From contig CAJQUW010016191.1 in the NCBI GenBank assembly GCA_907163375.1, positions 95,143 through 159,142 on the forward strand: a stretch of DNA of 64,000 bases, written 5' to 3'. The notes below the pieces were generated by a model. It did not search any database, was not told the DNA's origin, and worked only from the letters and a program-made list of their open reading frames with translations. Numbering within the stretch: the stretch's first letter is position 1; every line of letters starts with the position of its first letter. This document shows positions 25,215 to 38,053 of this stretch, piece by piece. Both the position numbers and the translations under genes were made by a program. The DNA comes from Prostheceraeus crozeri (Eukaryota; Platyhelminthes; Polycladida; Euryleptidae).

Positions 25215-26518
25215 TGAAGAGATCTTTTAATATGTCTGGGTCTGCGTTTGCTGGAGAGCGTCACCAAAAGGCTGCATTGTCAAAGGAACAAAACAGCAGC
25301 TTTGAAACAATGTTTAAAAACTGCTTTTAGGACCTGGTTTATAAATAAATGGCTTTTTAATCGTGTTTTGTACATTTTTTCATTTTACATGATCATCGCA
25401 ATCTCTACGGCAATTATCTCTATTTTATTTTACTTTAGGTCTAAAGATGGTTTCAAACTTCACCGTCAGATATGGTTTTAAAATGTTGTTTAAAACATGG
25501 ATTTCTAAAACCATAATTTCAAACATGTTATTTGAATATCATGTCTTTTAGTTCACCATATGCTGCGACAGATGGTGTTTTATGACTTTGTAACATCCAC
25601 AACATCTACAATGTACCCTTGATAAGCAAGGAAGCATATAGAGATGATTTTTGGCATCTGCTCAGAAGTCCAGAAGATAATATCTTCAAAGCAGCTTAGA
25701 ATCGACGGAAGGGAAAGTCAAGAGAACAAGCTCGAGAACTGTGGAGAAGAGCAGAATGAATTTCAGTTCTCTAACTGAAGACAGCCACCGACAGAAACGA
25801 GTTGAGGGTCTCCCCGAGGCTTAACTTGGACCGATCCCATCCAAAGTGAACAGACACTTTTTGTTCTATGTGAGATTTCGTGGAACTGTCAGTGATGTGA
25901 TTGTAAATGATGGGATCCGTAATTTAGGACAGGGTGAAATGTGAAACCATAAATTAAGGAAGAACCTTTCTGCAACATACTGTACTTCTCAAACATTATT
26001 CATTTGCATATTTCCACGCACCTGAAGCAACGACGAAAGACCCATACGCGAACATGGAACAATGAAATATCAACTGAATCATAGATAATGCATCGGTGGG
26101 AAAATTGATGGCGAACATCTTTCTTCATCAACCTTGATATTCTTCCTTGACGACATAACAAAAATTTCCAGCTCCCGTGGACATTTGCGTAACTTAACAA
26201 GCATCAATCATGCAAAATATCGTACTTGCATGCAATGATGCAACATATTATGAAAAGATGATATTAAATCTCTGTATCTGCATAAAATATTTAGAAATTC
26301 AGTGATCGAATGGGCTTCAGCTCATCATCGCTGTATTGATGCGTAACTTAAGTCAACTAAGACTCACGTGAAAGTACAGTATTTAATGATTATTTCAAAC
26401 ATGATCAAATGTCGTTAAGTAGAATTGTCCATATCGAGGATACGAAATGGTTTCATGAAATAATAGTACAAATTAATTGGATGAAATTTCAGGATCGAAT
26501 ATTCTTCATAAAGGATCT
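25215..26518. other. intergenic DNA
   Basis: No supportable gene. TTTAAAAC/GGTTTT-rich words near 25310-25530 recur loosely at 31610-31690 and may be remnants of one repeat family. Confidence 0.45.
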
Positions 26519-26526
26519 GTCCAGAT
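26519..26526 (+). repeat. hAT target duplication GTCCAGAT (left)
   Basis: Perfect 8-bp repeat with 28921-28928 on the other side of the hAT element. Confidence 0.92.
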
Positions 26527-27270
26527 CAGTGGCGACGCCAGCCGTCTGTTTTCGGCAGGGCCAAGGCAGAGCCAAATAGATTCGTGGCAGGGCCGCATAA
26601 ATGTATGCCAAGGTCATTCCAAACAATGTTGAAAAGTACATTTTTGGGGTCCCTACAGATATAATGAGAACAGTAAGTCACCAAGAGGCCTGTATTATGT
26701 GGCCCTATCACTATGCGAAACGGTAGTAGCAAAATTTACTGATGCTTAGCCAATTATGCCAATTCGTGCTTATATTCTGATGACATGAGGCAGATTTCTA
26801 CTTCTATAAGCGGCGTCCTATAATTCATATCCCGCAATCCTCACCATCATTTACATATGATAAATACGGAGATAAGCCAACCTCGTATTATGTATAGGTT
26901 CCATATTTAGAGGATTATTTTTTTCATTGAGGCAATTATTCATTAAACCATTTGAAGAAAAACAAAAAAGTACAATAAATTCTTTTAATAGCAGTATCTT
27001 GTGAAAGAAAAAGTCATGAAAATCTGAAACTAATCGCTCCAGATAAGCGGGAACAAAAAAATCACAAAGCGTATGGTAAAACAGCAGGATATATCGTACA
27101 ATCAGATAAAACAAGATTGTGTGTACGCGTATTAAATCTCAAATACCTTAAAAAAACAAAAATGGTAGACCGAATTGGGAGAAAATAATTACCCCCAAAA
27201 AATTGTATACCGGATTGGGAGACAATAATATGAGGTGGGCATCCCTCTGTTTCATGAATATCTTTTGCCT

Positions 27271-28002
27271 GAGAACTGAAGAGATACACTCATGCAATTT
27301 AATACTCATGACACGTTCATGCTCATTTTATAATGATCAGTTTCTGGGGAACTCAACGAGTTTGTTAAGATATGATACACTAAGATGTGCATGAATTCAG
27401 AGGGATGCGTGAGAAATACAAAGAAGGTATAAATCCTCTTTAGCTGCCACGCAAGCAATCAATAATTGCGTCAACTCTACTGTAAATGTCTTTGTAAAAG
27501 ATACTTGTATAAAAAATTAATGAAGCATAATGCGACAGTTTGGATATAGTGAACCGAATTGGTCAACAACAATGTCAAGATCGATCATTTTCGCTCTCGA
27601 TTTGTGAGCAGCAATAATTATGATGTCGGACAACCTGAGAACTGAAGAGATACACTCATGCAATTTAATACTCATGACACGTTCATGCTCATTTTATAAT
27701 GATCAGTTTCTGGGGAACTCAACGAGTTTGTTAAGATATGATACACTAAGATGTGCATGAATTCAGAGGGATGCTTGAGAAATACAAAGAAGGTATAAAT
27801 CCTCTTTAGCTGCCACGCAAGCAATCAATAATTGCGTCAACTCTACTGTAAATGTCTTTGTAAAAGATACTTGTATAAAAAATTAATGAAGCATAATGCG
27901 ACAGTTTGGATATAGTGAACCGAATTGGTCAACAACAATGTCAAGATCGATCATTTTCGCTCTCGATTTGTGAGCAGCAATAATTATGATGTCGGACAAC
28001 CT
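27271..28002. repeat. 366-bp tandem duplication inside hAT
   Basis: GAGAACTGAAGAGATACACT starts at 27271 and again at 27637. The two 366-bp copies are almost identical and the first ends exactly where the second begins. The duplicated unit contains the last codons of the transposase fragment, so a second truncated tail lies downstream of the gene on its own strand. Confidence 0.92.
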
Positions 28003-28470
28003 TTCAGTTGACATGGTTGTCCGGAGGTAAGACTTTACCAATCTCAATTTGCTGAAGCTCCGCTCGGCTTCTGCAGACGCTACAGGGATAGAGGCTGCAA
28101 TTTTGAGCAACCTCATTGTCTCGAAGAACGCATCTGCGTACCTATCAACAAAAGTCAGCGTCTCCAAGATTGTCAATGGACTGAATTTTGAAATCTCTTT
28201 TTTGCGAGATATGATGCTCTTTAGTTGAAGCAACTCGATTTTCAGAAGCTCCAAGTTTGATTCGTAATGCTTCGCTAAAGGAGATAACGACTCAAAGTCC
28301 AGGAAATTATCACTGACTGGAAACAGGGCTTTTATTCCCATGAGGACATTCATATTGTCAGGAGAAAATCGCATTTTCAATTCAGCAATGGCGGTGTCAA
28401 TGATTGGGAAGTAAATGCGTATCGCATGATTTGTGGCATTCGTGGGTTGATCTGACCGAAATTCGTGCAC
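27883..28470 (-). pseudogene. hAT transposase C-terminal fragment
   Basis: The frame ends with the hAT dimerisation (hATC) signature: IPVASAEAERSFSKLRLVKS, YLRTTMSTERLSDI. This domain mediates transposase dimer formation; the catalytic RNase H-like core and BED finger that should precede it are not present. The open frame is bounded upstream by a stop and has no ATG at its beginning (nominal first codon GTG), so it is a truncated remainder of a longer protein, not a complete small gene. Similar C-termini occur in hAT-derived zinc-finger MYM-type proteins, but the surrounding terminal repeats show that this one is the transposon itself. Confidence 0.9.
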
Positions 28471-28928
28471 ATGCTCATTGTCCTAATTTTCTTTAAAATT
28501 GTAATTACGAATTCAGTTTATAGTTATAGAGTTTATTTTATTTGCATAAATTAGGTATTGGTGAATGATTAGCCTAATAAGAGTGCAAGATGATAAGAGT
28601 GTAAAACAATTTGAAAAAAAATATCACAGCTGATCGTCAAGGTCATGGACATCCAATTTAGATTGTCCGTTTTTAAACAAACCGATAAAAATAATTGGTT
28701 TGTCAATGGAGTGAGAACAGCCGTCGTTACAACAAATACGTGTCAAATATTTCATCTGTATTCTCTGCAAAACAACCATACCAAATAAGAATAATACAAA
28801 AAAAATGAATAAAATATTGCTACACTGTTAATTTACGAAATGTTCAAAATTCTCTCAAAAAGTTGGCAGGGCCACAGGCAGGGCCAGATGCTGCCTGGCC
28901 CGCCCCTGCCGTCGCCCCTGGTCCAGAT

Positions 28929-30285
28929 AGAGTAGAAAAGTAACTAATAGTGACGCTTCCCTTTGGCATTTGTAAAGTGAATGTAATCCCTCGTCAAATA
29001 TGAAATAAATATGTATAAATATGTAATAACACAGCAACTTTTTCTTGAAATGTTGATGCTTCACAATTATTGATATTTCAATCATAATTTCCAAATATGT
29101 TTAATAATATCAACACATTTTGATAATATTTGAATAGACATGTGTGATATTTGCATGTTTTAACATCCATCCATCCATATCAATTTTTTTTGAATTCAGA
29201 TTATTGAATACTCCATATTTGGCTAATATAGAATAATGAACTATATAACAATCAACTATATCCTGTAATTGATATAATCAACCATAACCTCCTAATTAAC
29301 CATCCTATATTTCTCCATCCCAAAATCTATACATATATTCATTATTCATCAGTCTTATTTAACTGCAGTAGTGTGTATGTGTGAGTGACTTCCCATGATG
29401 AGTTTTGGGCAGTTGAACGCTCTCGAATTTCTTTTAAGACGCTTTAAGTTGTCTTATCATTGAAGTGCATACTTAGGTTTCATTGTGTTCATATTTCAAA
29501 GGTCTTTAGTAAGATAGAATTCTCGAAAATAATAGGGCCTAATTTAGTAAATGTTTCTCTTTTTATCTTTTTTCCAATTAAATATTTTTCCGATAATTAA
29601 TTAATTTTTTTCAATTATCTGAAGCCAATTTGACGTGCTTTGATCGCAAAATTTAAATATGCTCTAGTTATGTCTTTCTGATCGAGTGACTTTGAACAAG
29701 TTATGAATGACGTGCAGTGCACGCATTAGTGCCAAAGGTTTGTACATCTAAGGTTCATGTCTAGAGAAGATCGAACCATCTGACTTAAGAAATTGAAAAA
29801 TCTGAATAAACAGTGTAGCCTGCTTAAAGCCTTAAACCATTACTGTGCATCGATGCATTCGATCGTGGTATTTTACATTGATCTCACATTTGACGTGAAC
29901 ACTACATGTTTCTGCAATTCCTTGACATAATCAGTTAATTATGAAACTAAGCAGAATGGTTGGAGCGGTCTTTAAATATAAAATTACAGAAGTCATCGAA
30001 TTCAGATCAGTAGTCATGAAGTCACAAAACCAATCGTAATGTCACTTGCAGAGAGATGACTGTTATAATCAATCAGAACAATAAATTACTGACCTAGCTT
30101 AACTATAAATTAAGCAGAACAGTAAATTAATGATCTTACTAAATTAATGGACGGAGCTTGTCCTTTCATTCATGAGAGTGTTAAAGTCAGATTTCTTAAA
30201 AAAGACTAAGTCAGAAATCCAGGGTATTCAGTACATATGACGATTTAGAAGTCTTCATTCTTTGGCGAATGAATATGCATATTTA
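28929..30285. other. intergenic DNA
   Basis: AT-rich; no supportable gene or repeat boundary was seen. Confidence 0.5.
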
Positions 30286-30289
30286 TTTC

Positions 30290-31545
30290 TGTAGAGGTCG
30301 GATGTTCATTGATTCTATGGTAGCAATAAAATGATTGATATAGCTGCCCATGTAGCACTTGTCGCAGTGATCATAGGTGTATTTGTACACACCATTGGCT
30401 TTTAAATCGGGCATAAATTTATCCTTGTTGGAGAAAAATTACTTGTCTTCAGAAGTTCAGGCTTTCAAAAACCAGACGAATTTTGATGTTAGTTGGTAAA
30501 AGCTCCAAGTAAAGAGCTCGTTATTTAAGCTCCAAGTAATAAATTTCTGGTAATCATCTTCTCTTAAATTGTCAATAGTCTTGTCTAAAAAACCATTTTT
30601 TGAAAAATAGCTTACATAGTAGAGACCAGTTTTTGATAATTATTAGCGTTCGAGTTCAATTTCAGGACGCGGTAAAAAAGAAAGCTCTTAGTTGCCAAGC
30701 GATAGCGCCTGGGAGCATAAGCAGAATTAGAAATATAAATATCAGTATTCGTTTCTTTCACATTGCAAGCGATGTCGAAGGCGTCCTCGCTTTTGGCAAT
30801 TTTGGTGTCTAAAAACACAATGCTTTCATTGACTTCCTGTTCTATCGTAAATTTGTTGTCACGATGAATAGAGTTCAGGAAGTTGTGAGAGGGGAACATC
30901 AGAATTTTTTCTCAAAAATGCAAAAAACGTCATCGACATAGCGCTTGTAGAATACAGGCACAGAACCGCTGAAATTGTTGATGCGAGTCTCCATCATGTG
31001 CATGGCGAAAGAAGCCATTGTTGTTGAGACTCGATCACATAGACATCCAATCGGTCTGTACTAATAGTTTGTCATTGAATGAGAAGAGGATATGCGTGCA
31101 GTCTAACCTCAAAAGTTCACGAAGGGCCTGTTTTCTGACTAGAATTTGTTATTCATTGAAAGTAGAAAGAATGTGATCAATCGTATCCTGTGTCGGAAAC
31201 CTCGTGAAAAGATTTTTCACATCGTACCTAATAAGATGTGTATTCTCTGAGCTTTCTTTTTTCAGAGAATCCACAAACTCAAAAGAGTCTTTGACCACAA
31301 ACTTGTTTGGAATGTGTGGTTTTAAGACATTGTCCAACCACTTAGCTTATTTGGATGGATGCGAATTGACTGCATAAAAATCGAACGAACGATAAGGAGG
31401 AACATCCCTGCTTTTATGAATTTTGTGAAGACCGTGAAGTCTGACCGGTCGTGAACCAATCAGTTTAACAGCCTTGAAAACAGTATCAGAAATCAAGTAA
31501 AGGCAATCAAGCGAGGTTTAAGGACATGTTGAAAAATGCTTTGCA
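30290..31545 (-). mobile_element. Penelope-like element fragment
   Basis: On the minus strand, successive pieces match a Penelope-like element. GSRPVRLHGLHKIHKSRDVP (about 31456-31397) is the RT block with KIHK. NVLKPHIPNKFVVKDSFEF lies near 31330 and YDVKNLFTRFPTQDTID (about 31223) holds the first catalytic Asp region. FLNSIHRDNKFTIEQEVNES and IVFLDTKIAKSE (about 30885-30790) form the typical distal RT block, and GVYKYTYDHCDKCYMGSY (about 30391-30338) is the start of the GIY-YIG endonuclease with its CX2C. Several frame changes and stops separate these blocks, and the 5' part is missing. The family normally joins RT and GIY-YIG in one protein. Confidence 0.85.
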
Positions 31546-34500
31546 ACCATCTTGACAACATAGGGATGAAACTTACTTTCAAAGGTGCGGTAGTAAAGCA
31601 ATTCACAAAACACTATTCTAAAACCATGTTCAAAACCTGGTTTTTAAAACAGTTTTGAAATGCAGTTTCAAATGTGACATTGTTTAATTTTTTGTTCTTT
31701 TGACATAATTTCTTTTGATATTCAATTGACATTAGAAACCTGATCTTATTTTACAAAATACAGCTTGCGCGAATTGTGTTTATGGTGATGTTAATGAGAG
31801 GCAGTGACTATTACTGCCATTGCTGATATCCATCTGAACGCCAAAAATGACTCATGAAAAGTTGGAGCATGTTGCTACAGTCAATATTTATTAATTTGTA
31901 TATTACAGTATGCAATTCAACTGTTACTATTTGAAATTTTCAACAAGAAACAACTAACAGCGTCTTTCTAGCCATAGACAGGATACAATGCAAGCTGAGA
32001 ATAGATTCGAAATACGATTTGACGAGTGAAACAATGAGCTGTTTCATCTGTCATTTGAAAAAGCATTATCCGATTAAATATTTCAAAACATTTTAAAGTT
32101 CTTTCATAATCATGTTGCATTTCGAACGTAGACTAACTGAGCAGGTCCGTGTACTCGCAAGGATGATCAAAATAAAGATAATCAGAAACATAAAAAATGA
32201 AAGGGAAGATTGACGCAGAAAACTCATTAACGACATACCTTTTGATATGTATTTCCTTTACATAAGAGTGAATTAAATGACTGAAATTTGAAATTCTACG
32301 TTTCATCTCTTTCAAAAGAAATTGGATTTGATCCCTTACGTCAATCGCTTTCAAACAAAAGTCATGTCTATGATTTTGTTTATTTAGAAATTTCCATATC
32401 CATTCGCGCACATGAACAAGTCATGTTTGACTTCAATTGCTTGATGTGAAAGACAAATGATTCTCAGACATCGAGACAGAATCTTCATAATTTGCGATTC
32501 TCCAGAATGACTCTCTTCATACTAAAACTATCGTTGCGAAAATTGAAATATAATCATAATATATGAGCAAGGTAGAAATATCTTGATCATTGTTCACTAA
32601 TACTCTGTGGCGAATAACCGCGCATAACCAAGTGAGTTTAGGGCTTTAAGCCCATTTTTTGTAATGTGTGGCGATTGGTTGCTTCGTCGCTATTTTATTT
32701 CGCATTCGAACGACTGATTTTTGTCATTTAACAATTTTTGCCATTATTTACTTTGTGTGTAGTCTGGGCGACAGTTTGTACTGCTAGCTTCTCAGATCTC
32801 AAGTGGGAGTCGATCCCAGTTAGTATACTTGTTCAAACATGCGAAATTCATTGAATTTCCTTTAAGCTGCTGTCTAGTACAGGCATGCGGCCGCCAAAAA
32901 TTGACTCAATTCGATTGAAAATTTCAAGAGAAACCTGACGACTCGACCCGAATGTTGCTTACCAACTCGACCCAAACCCAAAATTGCTCGCAAGTAATTC
33001 AAACCTCACACGAGATTTATTTTAGAAATTGAACTTTGCTTGTTCATTCAATCAATCATGCTTTGAGGAGCATCTTATAATATAAGATATCTCAAACAGA
33101 ATGCTTAAAATTGATAATTAAGAGCTGAAGCTATGTGTTCCTGTGACCAAAAATAAGAACATCTTAACTGTTTCGACTAAATTTAGAATTTAGCTTATAT
33201 CATACTCAGAATTCAACATTTTTTAACCGAACCCGAAGCTTTTTTTCACTCCCACGTGGAGTTCGGGTTCGGAACCCCAGAGTATAGGATGCATATTTAC
33301 AAAACTGCATCAACTTTTATCACTTTCCCATCAGTGATGTCGGTCGATGTTGTCAATGAACACACTCATTTATCACATGAGCATAAATCTTTAAAGAATC
33401 AAATGCCACTGACCAATCTGCATATCCTCAATTTTTCATTGATGAGAAGAGATTTTTATGCACAGATCATCTTCTCATGAGAAGTTTCAGTCGCTGAAAT
33501 GAACAGGCGAAATATACTTCAATATCATGAATCATGGTTATCGAAAAGATGAAAGCAATCGGTGTTCATAAGCTAGAATGGCTTAGTTGTGAAATAGGAA
33601 CTGTTCTTTGTGAAAGTACTGCTAATTAGGAGTGTGCAGCGACCGAATTAAGCAACCGCGAAACCGACAGGACCCGTCTTGACCAACTGCATTCCAAACA
33701 CGTAGCCGACTCAAGTACTTCTTCAGAATGTAACCCGAATGTAATCGAAACTTACTTAATTAGGTATTTCCTATGGCACTGCTAAGAAATAAATGAAATG
33801 CCATGACTAGGCTATATATCGATCTACAACATAAAACGTAGGCCTATTATACTCTTATTTTGTATTAGTCTCTTTGTATGCGCCACGTGAAATAGTATGT
33901 TGAGAACACGGAAGTCGATTGTGGATTTTATTTGATCCGAATTCACGTTGTCTCTTTGAAGGACATGTGCTCTGTCAACACAGACCTTCGACAGAATTTT
34001 TTCATGTCCTAAAGCAGTGAGATACCAGTCTTCGCCTTCGCATAACGGAAACGGTGTGCATTAGTTTTAGCAAGCCGTCATTGTGTGTCCAAAAAGAGTT
34101 TCTGATCTGTCAGCATTCAAATCAATTGACTTTATCTTTCTCTATGTTGTTTGTCATGCTTCTCACCACCAGACGACTTTCAAGTTGATTTGCATCCGTT
34201 CCTTTTCTGTCAATCTCATTAATTTGTCATGTAGAGCTATGTTCTTTATCATCAACCGTTCTGTGCTCTTGCCATGTCATTCTGTCGTAAACCTTCAAAG
34301 AAGCAGTGTGAATTCGGGTCAAATAAAATCTACAATGGACTTACGTGTTCTCAAAGCAAAATCATGCATTAGACATAGCAATTACTTGCGCTGAATATAT
34401 ATAAGCAATTATTTATCTTACATAGATGAGCATCTTAGATTTGTCAAATTAGAATGTCTAAAGCAAGCTTTAAATAACTGATATATCTTCAGGCCTTTCT

Positions 34501-34640
34501 CCGAGGCCTTTCTCAAGCAGCAGGTCTACTGATCGGTGACAAATCCTGCAACTTCTAACTTTAGCCTCGTTTTCGTATAACTAAAACCATTAAGATGCGG
34601 CTACAGCATTGCCATCTGATTCACGGCATAGCATGTGGTT
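31546..34640. other. intergenic DNA
   Basis: No supportable gene. GACTCGACCCGAA and ACCCGAA-type words at about 32935-32980 and 33225-33275 look like weak inverted-repeat remnants of a DNA element, without definable ends. Confidence 0.45.
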
Positions 34641-34651
34641 TAGCAGAACGA

Positions 34652-35155
34652 TGTGTGACGCATTCTCAATTTCTCAATTATCTGCTGCGTCATCACTTTT
34701 ACATACCGCAACGAAGGTCAAGTGAAGTTTCACTCCCGCGCGCGCTTACCCATGCCGCAACGAAAGACACTGGGATGACATCGATTGTTCCCCTCTCAAC
34801 TGACTTTAAAAAGCGCCAGCCAAGAGCGCTCGACGCCCAATATCTTGCGTATCGTGAGACGAGAACCGGCGTATTTCTCTTAGCGTGGCTGATTGAGCGG
34901 CAACGCCGACAAGCCGAGACGCACCAACACGCCTAGCGCACGAACTGGCTCTGGAGGACCAGCGCGCTCTCATTCTCTCTCCCGTTGTCTTAGTCAAGCC
35001 TGCTGCTGTCAAGTACCGAACTGTGTCGCTGCTATACGAACTGTGAACGCCTAACTTGCCCTTTTAAGGGCTGCTTTGTGTTATTGCTTGTACCACTGGA
35101 CCCTGTCATCGGGGAACGTATGTTTTTGTCCTTTAATAAAGTATAAGTCATAACA
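34652..35155 (+). repeat. probable 5' LTR of Gmr1-like element
   Basis: The right edge is supported by a CA dinucleotide (35154-35155) four bases before a tRNA-Pro-like primer site, and by AATAAA at 35135-35140 close to the end, as in LTR R/U5. The left edge is only guessed at a TGTGTGACG because no second LTR lies in the window to compare. Local GC content is higher than in the flanks. Confidence 0.5.
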
Positions 35156-35159
35156 TAAT

Positions 35160-35177
35160 TGGGGGCTCAGCCGGGAT
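35160..35177 (+). promoter_or_regulatory. primer binding site, tRNA-Pro-like
   Basis: TGGGGGCTCAGCCGGGAT matches the usual proline-tRNA primer site TGGGGGCTCGTCCGGGAT at 16 of 18 positions. It lies just after the presumed LTR and about 190 bp before the gag start, the expected place for priming minus-strand synthesis. Confidence 0.75.
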
Positions 35178-35364
35178 AGGATCGATAGTCCTGAGCGTGG
35201 TAGTGTTTGAGTAAGCGCAAGTTTTCAGTCATATTGTTTCTGAGTTAGAGTTATTATTAAATACTATTAGTATTTTAAGTTTATATCATTCGTCAGTTGC
35301 GTCAAGTGTGTAACTTAAGAAATTACTCTCGCTTCTAAGTGTATTTTTACTAACATCCTTAAAA

Positions 35365-37692
35365 ATGGATTCTGTTGAAGAGTTAATCAAACAAATTCAA
35401 GAAAATCCTACTATCGATCAGCTTAGGTCTTGTACTAAGGCTCGATTAATTGAAGTTAGTAAACATTTTGACATTGAAGTAACCGTATCGATGCGCAAAG
35501 ACATGATTATTAACGCTATAATGACTCATTTCAATATTGGCGAAACAAATTCAGAAAACAGTAGCACTACTAACGATTCAGATCAAAGCAAAAATGAAAG
35601 GCATATTCTTGAACTTGAAAAAATTCGTATTGAGCAAGAGTTTAAATTGAAACTTGAGGAAATGAAAATGCAGCAGCAATTAACATTGGAAAAACTGAGA
35701 CTCGAACACGCATACGCTTCTAAAAATTCTGATGTAGATTTGGCTACACAAATTCGATTGGTTCCTAAATTTAACGAAAATGACGCTGAAATATTTTTCC
35801 AAAATTTTGAACGTGTAGCTATTGCTTCAAAATGGCCAAAAGAAAAATGGCCCTTATTGCTACAGACAGCTCTCACTGGAAAGGCTCAAAAAGTCTACGT
35901 TGCGTTGTCAGATTTCAGCGCTAAGGATTATGATGTCGTAAAATTAGAGATACTACAAGCTTACGAAAAGGTTCTTGAAGCCTATCGTCAAAAATTCAGA
36001 AACAAAAGAAATGATGTAGGAAGTAGTTATCTCAATTTCGCAAAAGAGCAAGAAATTCTTTTTGATAAATGGTGCTCTTCAGCAAATGTTCAAACATTTG
36101 ATTCTTTAAGACAGATTATCCTTATAGAGCAGTTCAAAAATTGTACTGGAACCAACATCAGAGCGTATCTCAATGAGAGAAATTTAACTAGTCTGCGAGA
36201 TGCCGCAAGAGCGGCAGATCAGTATGATTTGACTCACAAATTGGCAGACCAGAAGCCCCAGAAAATTTTCAATAAAGGGGAACACGAAATTATTACATCA
36301 CCACCTGTTGTGAGTGATATAAAGAAACTGACAGGAAAAGCAATAGAATGCAAATATTGCAAAAAGAGAGGTCACCGTGTGACTGATTGTTGGGTTCTCA
36401 AACGTAAGGAAGAAAGATCTTCCAGTAAACAAGTTGCAATTACAATAACTGATCATAATAAAAGTACTGAATTTCAGAAATCGAAAGATGCTAAGGAATT
36501 ACAAGTGTCAAAAAGTAGTGAGGAATTATTAATTGAGCAAGGTGAAAAAGCCTTTACCACGTTTGGTTCCATAGGTATTGACACAAATAGTCAAATTCCC
36601 ATAAAGATATGGCGAGACTCAGCCTGCTATCAGTCATTACTTGTTGAAAGAGTTGTTCCTGTGTCCGATAATACTTTCCTTCAGTCAACAGTTCCCATAA
36701 AAGGTGTTACGGGGCGCGTTTCAGTGCCTCTGCACAAACTGCACGTGAAATCTGATCTTATCAATGGACCGATAAAAGTCGGTGTTATCAATGAGTTACC
36801 TATTCAGGGAATTCATTTGTTACTCGGTAATGATCTCATGGGAGCTAGTGTGTTTACGCCAATTATGACAGACAGACCTGTAGATGTTACAGTAACTGAC
36901 GATAATTTATTCCCAGCTTGCGCTGTCACTAGATCTAAGGCAAAAGAAATGGTAAACAATAATGACCAAATTGATCTCAGTGAAACGTTTTTATTTGACA
37001 CCGATGTCAAAGGAACTAAAAGGTGTCCAGTTCTTGAAAATGATTCCGTAAGCCTAAAACTAGATCGCGAGACTCTAGTCAAGGATCAAAAGTCCGATAA
37101 CAGTTTACAGAAGTTATTCAATCTAGCTGAAACTGCAGACACAGAGAAAGTTCCAAGTTATTATCTAAAAGTTGACGTTTTGGTGCGCAAGTGGCGTCCT
37201 ATTGATGCACCTGCTGATGAGGACTGGAAAGTAATTAATCAAATTGTCGTACCTACTCCATATCGCAAAGAAATTATCAGTTTGGCACATGATCATCCCA
37301 TGGCTGGACATTTAGGTGTCAGAAAAACAAGATTTCGAATAATGAAACACTTCTTTTGGCCAGGGATTATGTCAGACGTTTCTAATTATTGCAAAAGTTG
37401 CGATACCTGTCAAATTGTTGGCAAACCAAACTCAAAACCCGATAAAGCACCTCTCCAACCCATTCCGGCCTTTGATGAGCCGTTTAGTCGCGTTATTATT
37501 GACTGTGTAGGGCCTCTGCCAAAATGTAAACGCGGTTTTCAATACTTGCTCACTATTATGTGCTCTGCGACACGCTTCTCAGAAGCTATTCCACTGAGAA
37601 ACATTACTGCTAGGACAGTGATAGACGCTTTGATCAAATTTTTCTCATTATTTGGTTTTACCAAGAACCGTACAAAGCGATCAAGGAAGTAA
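35365..37692 (+). pseudogene. gag-protease-integrase frame of Gmr1-like element
   Basis: A 775-codon frame starting ATG at 35365. Residues 1-60: a SAP-like helical region. About 75-118: a Lys/Glu-rich coiled coil (EKIRIEQEFKLKLEEMKMQQ). About 125-300: SCAN-like capsid region (VPKFNENDAEIFFQNFERVA, LLLQTALTGKAQKVY). About 328-342: one zinc knuckle CKYCKKRGHRVTDC. About 400-500: retroviral-type protease region (IPIKIWRDSACYQSLL, GIHLLLGNDLMGA). About 640-690: integrase zinc domain (HDHPMAGHLGVRKT ... CKSCDTCQ). From about 710: integrase core start (RVIIDCVGPLPKCKRGFQYL). It makes particle proteins and integrase. Part of a broken LTR element. Confidence 0.88.
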
Positions 37693-37972
37693 TTTTACTT
37701 CGAAAGTCTTTAAGCAAGTTTTATATGAGCTTAATATAACTCATTCTGTTTCTAGTGCGTATCACCCTCAGTCTCAAGGAGCTCTCGAACGATTTCACCA
37801 AACCCTAAAGAATATGCTAAGAACATGTTGCCATGAAAATGACCGAAATTGGAGTCAGGGTGTTCCTTTAGTGGTTTTTGCTGCTCGAGAGACTGTCCAG
37901 GAATCTTTAGGATTCAGTCCTTTTGATTTAGTATTTGGTCACGAAGTTCGTGGTCCATTGAAAATGCTTTAA
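37652..37972 (+). pseudogene. integrase core, distal part (Gmr1-like)
   Basis: Contains TVQSDQGSNFTSKVF and SAYHPQSQGALERFHQTLKN, the second and third acidic motifs of the DDE integrase core, then the FSPFDLVFGHEVRGPL block. It continues the element on the same strand and stops about 40 bp before the giant insert. Confidence 0.85.
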
Positions 37973-38005
37973 GGAAACATGGCTAAAAACTGACCATGCT
38001 GAATC

Positions 38006-38011
38006 AAGCAG
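38006..38011 (+). repeat. 6-bp target duplication AAGCAG (left)
   Basis: Identical to 61159-61164 on the other side of the giant insert. A further AAGCAG at 43208-43213 comes from the duplicated left arm with its host flank. Confidence 0.9.
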
Positions 38012-38053
38012 AGTAGTAAGCACATTCCAGACGCAAGTGCAAAATGTGAAATG

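Larger units (their letters stand above)
26527..28920 (-). mobile_element. hAT DNA transposon, internally deleted
   Basis: Left end CAGTGGCGACGCCAG and right end (read inward) CAGGGGCGACGGCAG form imperfect terminal inverted repeats. A perfect 8-bp target duplication GTCCAGAT flanks it (26519-26526 and 28921-28928). Eight-base duplications and CAG-ends are hallmarks of hAT elements. Subterminal GGCAGGGCC words occur at both ends. Only the C-terminal part of a transposase remains (27883-28470), and a 366-bp tandem duplication overlaps its end. At 2.4 kb with one partial gene, this is a defective derivative. Confidence 0.95.
34652..38011 (+). mobile_element. Gmr1-like LTR element (fossil), left part
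   Basis: LTR, primer site, gag, protease and integrase in that order, with only about 200 bp between protease and integrase; reverse transcriptase is not in its usual Ty3/Gypsy place. Integrase upstream of RT is the known arrangement of Gmr1-like Gypsy elements, whose capsid is also related to SCAN domains. The element is interrupted at AAGCAG (38006-38011) by the giant insert and resumes at 61165. It is broken, with a few coding interruptions besides the two large insertions. Most of the coding frame is well preserved, so it is not very old. Confidence 0.85.

Noticed and set aside
32765-32835. B-box-like GAGTCGATCCC near 32808
   Set aside because: A T-arm-like stem can be drawn, but no A box or acceptor stem was found; probably chance.
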